A stretch of 64,000 nt of DNA from Lathyrus oleraceus (Eukaryota; Streptophyta; Magnoliopsida; Fabales; Fabaceae), in NCBI RefSeq assembly GCF_024323335.1, contig NC_066580.1, positions 91,551,481 to 91,615,480 on the forward strand, read 5' to 3'. A program made the position numbers and the translations under genes. Below, in pieces: positions 59,259 to 64,000 of the stretch. The number at the start of each line of letters is the position of its first letter. Positions within the stretch are counted from its first letter, which is position 1. The notes under the pieces are model-generated. The model searched no databases. It had not been told where the DNA came from and saw only the letters and a program-made list of their open reading frames with translations.

Positions 59259-60563
59259 GGAGAAAAGCAGAAGAAACTCATCAAGGAACTGGAAGATGAG
59301 AGACAGAAGCAACTGTCTGTCATAGAGGGTCTAAATGGTGAGATAGCCCTGCTGACTTCAAAGCTGAATCAGATGACTAAGTCCATCAAAATGATGAATA
59401 AGGGAACTGACACCTTGGAAGAGATTCTAAAGGTGGGACAGCAGTCTGGAACCAAATCTGGCCTAGGATTTGGGAAAAGATCCTCAGCTGAACACAAACG
59501 CCCAAAGGCTAAAGTTCAGAAGGTCAAGCGGAAGTCAAAGCCAATGTCTCAACATCGAGGAACTAGGATGAATGATCATCAAAAGAGGAAATACCAGGCG
59601 TGGAGGTGTCACCACTGTGGTAAACTTGGTCATATAAAAGCCTTCTGCTACTGGATTCATGGTTTCCCTAACCAAGCCTCGCATGTCAGGCCTAAGCATA
59701 AACCATATAAGCACTATGTTCCCATCAAGAAGCAACAATGGGATGCTAGGTTAGCACACACTGCTCTAAGGGCCTCTACCAGAGAAGACTGGTACTTTGA
59801 CAGTGAATGCTCAAGACATATGACTGGTATGGAAAACCTACTGGTAGATATTCAACCTCACACTACCAGCTATGTGACCTTTGGTGATGGGGCCAAAGGA
59901 AAAATAAAAGGTGTGGGTAAGCTGGACTGTTCTGGAGTCCCAAAACTGAATAATGTGCTGTTAGTAAGAGGACTAACTGCAAACCTCATCAGCATAAGCC
60001 AGCTGTGTGATCAAGGGTTCCATGTTCAGTTTACTAAGGAGCTATGCATTGTGACAAATGGTGACAATCAGGAAGTTATGAGAGGAACCAGGTCCAAAGA
60101 TAACTGTTATCTGTGGGAACCTCAAGTCTCTAACTTTTCCACAATGTGCTCCTCAGCCAAGGAAGAACAAGAGGTGAAGCTGTGGCATAGACGACTTGGA
60201 CATCTCCACTTACGGGGAATGAAGAAGATTATATCCAAGGAAGCAGTCAGAGGGATCCCAAAGCTGCTTATTGACGAAGGAAGAGTCTGTGGAGAATGCC
60301 AGGTGGGCAAGCAAACCAAGATGTCACATCCGAAGCTGGGACATCCTACAACTTCCAGAGTTCTGGAACTGTTGCATATGGACTTAATGGGACTTATGCA
60401 GGTTGAAAGTCTAGGTGGAAAGAGATATGCCTACGTGGTGGTTGATGACCATTCCAGATACACGTGGATAAGCTTCATCAGAGAGAAGTCAGATACATTT
60501 GATGTCTTCAAAGATCTGTGCATAAGACTTCAAAGGGAAAAGACAGTTGTGTGGTCAGATTAG
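59259..60563 (+). pseudogene. pol: pol part 1: Gag tail, second zinc knuckle, protease, integrase N-half
   Basis: Same frame as gag. In order: coiled-coil-like Gag tail; basic region; a second CX2CX4HX4C knuckle at 59607-59648; the aspartic protease motif at 59799, which reads Asp-Ser-Glu where the family has Asp-Ser/Thr-Gly; the integrase HHCC zinc finger (His at 60186 and 60201, Cys at 60288 and 60297); and the first catalytic Asp at 60381. The frame ends at a stop at 60561 just before the second catalytic Asp. The protease change alone should abolish maturation. Confidence 0.88.
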
Positions 60564-61149
60564 AAGTGATCATGGTACGGAGTTCAAGAATTCCAAGTTT
60601 GATGAGTTTTGCTCATCTGAAGGAATAAGTCATGAGTTCTCCTCCCCTATAACCCCTCAGCAGAATGGAATAGTTGAAAGAAAAAATAGAACTATTCAAG
60701 AATCTGCCAGGGCAATGATTCATGCAAAGAAGCTCCCCATGCACTTTTGGGCTGAAGCAATGAATACCGCGTGCTATGTTCACAACAGAGTCACCTTGAG
60801 AAAAGGAACCTCCTCCACTCTGTATGAAATATGGAAAGGCAGAAAACCCACTGTGAAGTACTTTCACATCTTTGGAAGTAAATGCTACATCCTCACAGAT
60901 CGTGAACAGAGAAGGAAGCTGGATCCCAAAAGTGATGAGGGTATATTTCTAGGATACTCCACCAACAGCAGAGCCTACAGAGTGTTCAACTACAGGACCA
61001 ATGTCCTGATGGAATCCATAAATGTTATTGTGGATGATAAAGAGGAAGGGATCGATGTCATAGAGGATGTTGAAACATTCCTTGACAGTTCAACTGACAT
61101 TCAAGTCAAGTCTGAAGAATACAGGAACCTCCTCCTGAATGTGAAGTAG
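60547..61149 (+). pseudogene. pol: pol part 2: integrase C-half
   Basis: The reading frame differs from part 1 (a frame change between about 60549 and 60563). The second catalytic Asp is at 60568 and the Glu at 60676, 35 residues apart as in DDE integrases. Then comes the GKxxY-region-like segment typical of copia integrase ('FHIFGSKCY', 'EGIFLGYS'). The frame ends at 61149, but family-like sequence moves to another frame before that, near 61100-61140. There is no start codon of its own; it is a fragment of the polyprotein. Confidence 0.87.
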
Positions 61150-61163
61150 ATGCAACCACCAAA

Positions 61164-61736
61164 ATGCCATCTATCAGAATTCAGAAAGACCACCCTAAGG
61201 ATCTTATCATAGGGGATCCTAACAGTGGTGTGACTACCAGGTCACGGGGAATAAGCTCAAATTCCTGCTTTGTATCCAAGGTTGAACCAAAGAATGTGAA
61301 AGAAGCCCTGACTGACGAGTACTGGATCAATGCCATGCAAGAGGAACTTGAGCAGTTCAAAAGGAATGAAGTATGGGAGCTAGTTCCAAGACCTGAAGGG
61401 ACCAACATCATTGGTACCAAGTGGATCTACAAAAACAAATCTGATGAGAAAGGAGTAATTACTAGGAATAAAGCAAGACTAGTAGCTCAAGGATACACTC
61501 AAGTTGAAGGGGTAGATTTTGATGAAACATTTGCTCCTGTGGCTAGGCTTGAGTCCATCAGATTGCTGTTAGGGGTATCATGCATCCTGAAGTTTAAGCT
61601 ATTCCAAATGGATGTGAAGAGTGCATTCTTGAATGGCTACTTGAATGAAGAAGTCTTTGTGGAACAACCTAAAGGGTTCTGTGATCCTAACCAACCTAAG
61701 CATGTATACAAGCTGAGGAAGCCTTGTATGGGTTGA
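61164..61736 (+). pseudogene. pol: pol part 3: reverse transcriptase N-half
   Basis: The Ty1/copia reverse transcriptase start: 'W..AM.EEL..F.RN..WELV', 'GTKWIYKNK', 'KARLVAQGY', 'DFDETFAPVARL', 'QMDVKSAFLNG', including the first catalytic Asp in the QMDV motif. The frame is open upstream of the listed Met. It ends near 61736 because of a frame change close to 61724. Confidence 0.9.
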
Positions 61737-62875
61737 AACAAGCACCTAGAGCTTGGTATGAAAGGTTGACCGAATTTCTGACCTCAAATGGATACAGAAA
61801 AGGTGGAATAGATAAAACCTTGTTTGTGAAAGATGAAGATGGCAAAATCATGATAGCTCAAATCTATGTGGATGATATAGTCTTTGGTGGGATGTCAGAA
61901 CAAATGGTTCAACAATTTGTTCACCAGATGCAATCCGAGTTTGAAATGAGTTTAGTTGGAGAACTGACCTATTTCCTTGGAATGCAAGTAAACCAAATGG
62001 AGGACTCTATGTTTCTCTCCCAAAGCAAGTATGCCAAGAACATAGTTAAGAAGTTTGGTATGGATAATGCTAGGCACAAGAGGACTCCTGCGCCTACTCA
62101 TCTGAAGTTAACCAAAGACGAAGGAGGCCCTGGTGTGGATCAATGCTTGTATAGAAGCATGATAGGAAGCCTACTTTACCTAACTGCAAGTAGACCTGAC
62201 ATTTCTTATGCAGTTGGAGTATGTGCTAGATACCAAGCAGAGCCTAAGGTGAGCCACTTGAATCAAGTCAAAAGGATTCTCAAGTACATCAATGGGACTT
62301 GTGACTATGGGATGCTGTATTCACATGGTTCTGAGCCTGTCCTATCTGGGTACTGTGATGCTGACTGGGCTGGGAGTGCTAATGACAGAAAAAGCACATC
62401 AGGTGGATGTTTCATCTTAGGAGACAACCTCATATCTTGGTTCAGCAAGAAGCAGAATTGTGTCTCTCTGTCCACTGCAGAGGCTGAATACATAGCTGCT
62501 GGTAGCAGTTGTTCCCAACTGGTTTGGATGAAACAGATGCTCACTGAGTACAATGTCACTCAAAATGTCATGACATTGTTCTGTGATAATCTCAGTGCCA
62601 TCAATATCTCCAAGAATCCCATCCAACACAGCCGGACCAAACATATTGACATTAGGCACCACTTCATCAGAGATCTGGTGGAAGACAAGGTGATCACTTT
62701 GGAACATGTAGCCACAGACCTTCAACTGGCTGACATATTTACAAAGGCTCTGGATGCCACTCAGTTTGAAAACTTAAGGAGCAAACTGGGAATATGTCCT
62801 CTCAAGACCTTATTGCAACCACTGATGTTTGGGAAAAATTGTTTAATATCTCTGCCTATTAAACATTTGTACTAG
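61724..62875 (+). pseudogene. pol: pol part 4: reverse transcriptase C-half and RNase H
   Basis: Starts in 'YGLKQAPRAWY', the family sequence right after part 3, in a third frame. The catalytic YVDD box is at 61865-61876. RNase H follows with 'YCDADWAG' near 62351 and 'STAEAEY' near 62470, and its core residues are present. The stop at 62875 is the likely natural end of pol. Taken alone this half looks undamaged. Confidence 0.9.
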
Positions 62876-63459
62876 GCTATGATTGTCAACAGATCATAGC
62901 TATGCTACGTGTAACAAGAGTGGATATAAGAGGGTAAGGAAACACCCTACTGTGAGAAGGCCAATGTACCTGCAGGAGTTCAAGGATGCTGTTCATGCAG
63001 GAGTGGTTCTGGATGTCAGAAACAAAATCATGGCATCTGATATGGTGGTACCTACTGTGAAGCAAAAGTGGGTGATTACTTGATCAAAGCTGTGAAGCAA
63101 GATCAAGTGGATGCTAAACTTGGTTGAAACTGTGAAGTAAAACCAAGTCTGTAACTCTGTCATTATTCTCTGGTTTATTGTTGGCTTTGGCAACATTTTT
63201 GACAAAAGGGGGAGTAATAAACCCCTGACAAACAGAGTGGGTCTCTACAATAGACTCTCATGACAGATTCCCTCCCCTGCAGCTGCTTTGTGTTGAAGTG
63301 TGCTGCTCTGTGAAGTTTTTATTTAACTTCCATATGTGTGAGTGTGCTGCCACTCTGAGTGTATTAGCTATTATTTCCTGCTAAGTTGTGATTCCGCTGC
63401 TATGAACTCTGTTATGGGGATCAAAGTGTTTTAGCCAAAAATTTGCCAAAGGGGGAGTT
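62876..63459 (+). other. Noncoding 3' region with two polypurine tracts
   Basis: There is no convincing gene; a 66-codon frame at 62883-63083 lacks an ATG and any recognisable motif. G-rich tracts lie at 63202-63214 and 63448-63459, the latter abutting the 3' LTR. The paired tracts again fit the Sirevirus pattern. Confidence 0.78.
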
Positions 63460-64000
63460 TGTAGGTGTTTAATTGGCTGCATTATATGGTAAAACACTAG
63501 CTGGTTACAAATGTCTTCACTGATGTCATGACATGGTATGTATGTGTGACTACATTGTAGGTTAGAATATCTAACTGTACTCTGATGTCTTAACTGATGT
63601 CATGACACACTTGAGTAGTTACTGCAGGATTAGCTAACACAGGATTTATTGAATGTCAACTGGAAGCTGTGACATTCATACCTGTCAGCAGATACTAAGG
63701 AATAGAACAACTGGTGTTCTGTTAACTTAGTATTTATCCAGTCTGGTTATCAAGGAAGACCCAGACCTGGCATAAGGCCTACTGACTGAATGTCAAATGG
63801 ATGTTATGACATTCATCATAAAACAGCAGCTACTGACATAGACAAGTGGTGTTCTGCTATGCTTCAGCATGTACTTAGTTTGTTCTTCAGAGAATAACAG
63901 AACTAACGTAAGGCCAAATGTGTAAATGTTAAGTTGGCACTTTAACATTTATTATGTAAGCTGTTACTGTAGTATGGTCATTTTGATCATTACAGGTCAG
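63460..64000 (+). repeat. 3' LTR of the second element (first ~540 bp)
   Basis: It matches 56585 onward. I count five clear substitutions and about a dozen short indels. The indels are almost all after about 63650 and mostly losses in this copy. The first three spaced inverted motifs are recognisable. The rest lies outside the window. Confidence 0.92.

Larger units (their letters stand above)
56585..64000 (+). mobile_element. Sirevirus-type Ty1/copia retrotransposon inserted in the array (3' end cut by the window)
   Basis: The 5' LTR, primer site, gag, protease, integrase, reverse transcriptase, RNase H, polypurine tracts and partial 3' LTR follow in Ty1/copia order (integrase before reverse transcriptase). 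The Gag type, coiled-coil segment after the zinc knuckle, second CCHC before protease, and paired polypurine tracts suggest the Maximus/SIRE lineage. Its LTR is unrelated to the array LTR apart from the TGTAG start and primer-site arrangement. One in-frame stop, three frame changes and a protease active-site change make it non-functional as read. I see no env-like ORF downstream of pol. Confidence 0.93.

Noticed and set aside
62883..63083. 66-codon frame after pol as an env-like gene
   Set aside because: No ATG start, no membrane segment or known motif, and too short for an env-like ORF.
1..64000. Host genes, tRNA or rRNA genes, or a prokaryote-type defence system
   Set aside because: All sequence is accounted for by two retroelement families; nothing outside them was seen.

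Overview
The window is plant nuclear repeat DNA: AT-rich, with plant-type LTR-retrotransposon signals (primer sites complementary to initiator tRNA-Met, AAAGGGGGAG polypurine tracts, TG...CA long terminal repeats). No ordinary host gene was found. A eudicot, and probably a legume, is my best guess from the style of the elements; this is recall and not proven by the sequence. Two retroelement families fill the window, and both look like the Sirevirus (Maximus/SIRE) branch of Ty1/copia.

Region A (1-56584) is a head-to-tail array of one non-autonomous LTR element in which neighbouring copies share LTRs: LTR, internal, LTR, internal, and so on. There are 20 LTRs (about 1,113 bp each) and 20 internal segments, plus the 3' tail of one more internal segment at the left edge. 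The clean repeat period is 2,877 bp. Each internal segment runs from primer site through a ~300 bp leader and one ORF (366 or 363 codons) to a ~360 bp tail with four polypurine tracts, then the next LTR. The ORF has no gag or pol motifs. It resembles the plant 'putative plant transposon protein' family, with an acidic Ser/Glu start, a KKRR basic patch and an acidic tail. Nine copies are fully open (3, 10, 11, 12, 13, 15, 16, 17, 19). Copy 18 is open from an internal Met, copy 8 is open but altered, and the rest are frameshifted or truncated. Every LTR carries nested inverted repeats built on the palindrome GTTAACCGGTTAAC. Linked variants change stepwise along copies 12 to 16, recording how the array grew or was homogenised. 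The other edge of that variant block falls on a 13-N assembly gap in LTR 7, in a stretch dense in 1-bp indels.

Region B (56585-64000) is a second, full-length type element inserted into the ORF of copy 20: 5' LTR (56585-58051), primer site, gag, protease, integrase, reverse transcriptase and RNase H in Ty1/copia order, two polypurine tracts, and the first ~540 bp of the 3' LTR. It is dead as it stands: an in-frame stop after the Gag zinc knuckle, three frame changes in pol, and Glu in place of Gly in the protease active-site triad. Its U3 holds a family of inverted motifs with a constant 12-nt spacer whose two arms change together.

How the parts relate: region A elements have all cis signals but no replication enzymes, so they would need proteins in trans. 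A Sirevirus such as the relatives of region B is a plausible source. Region B landed after the array existed.
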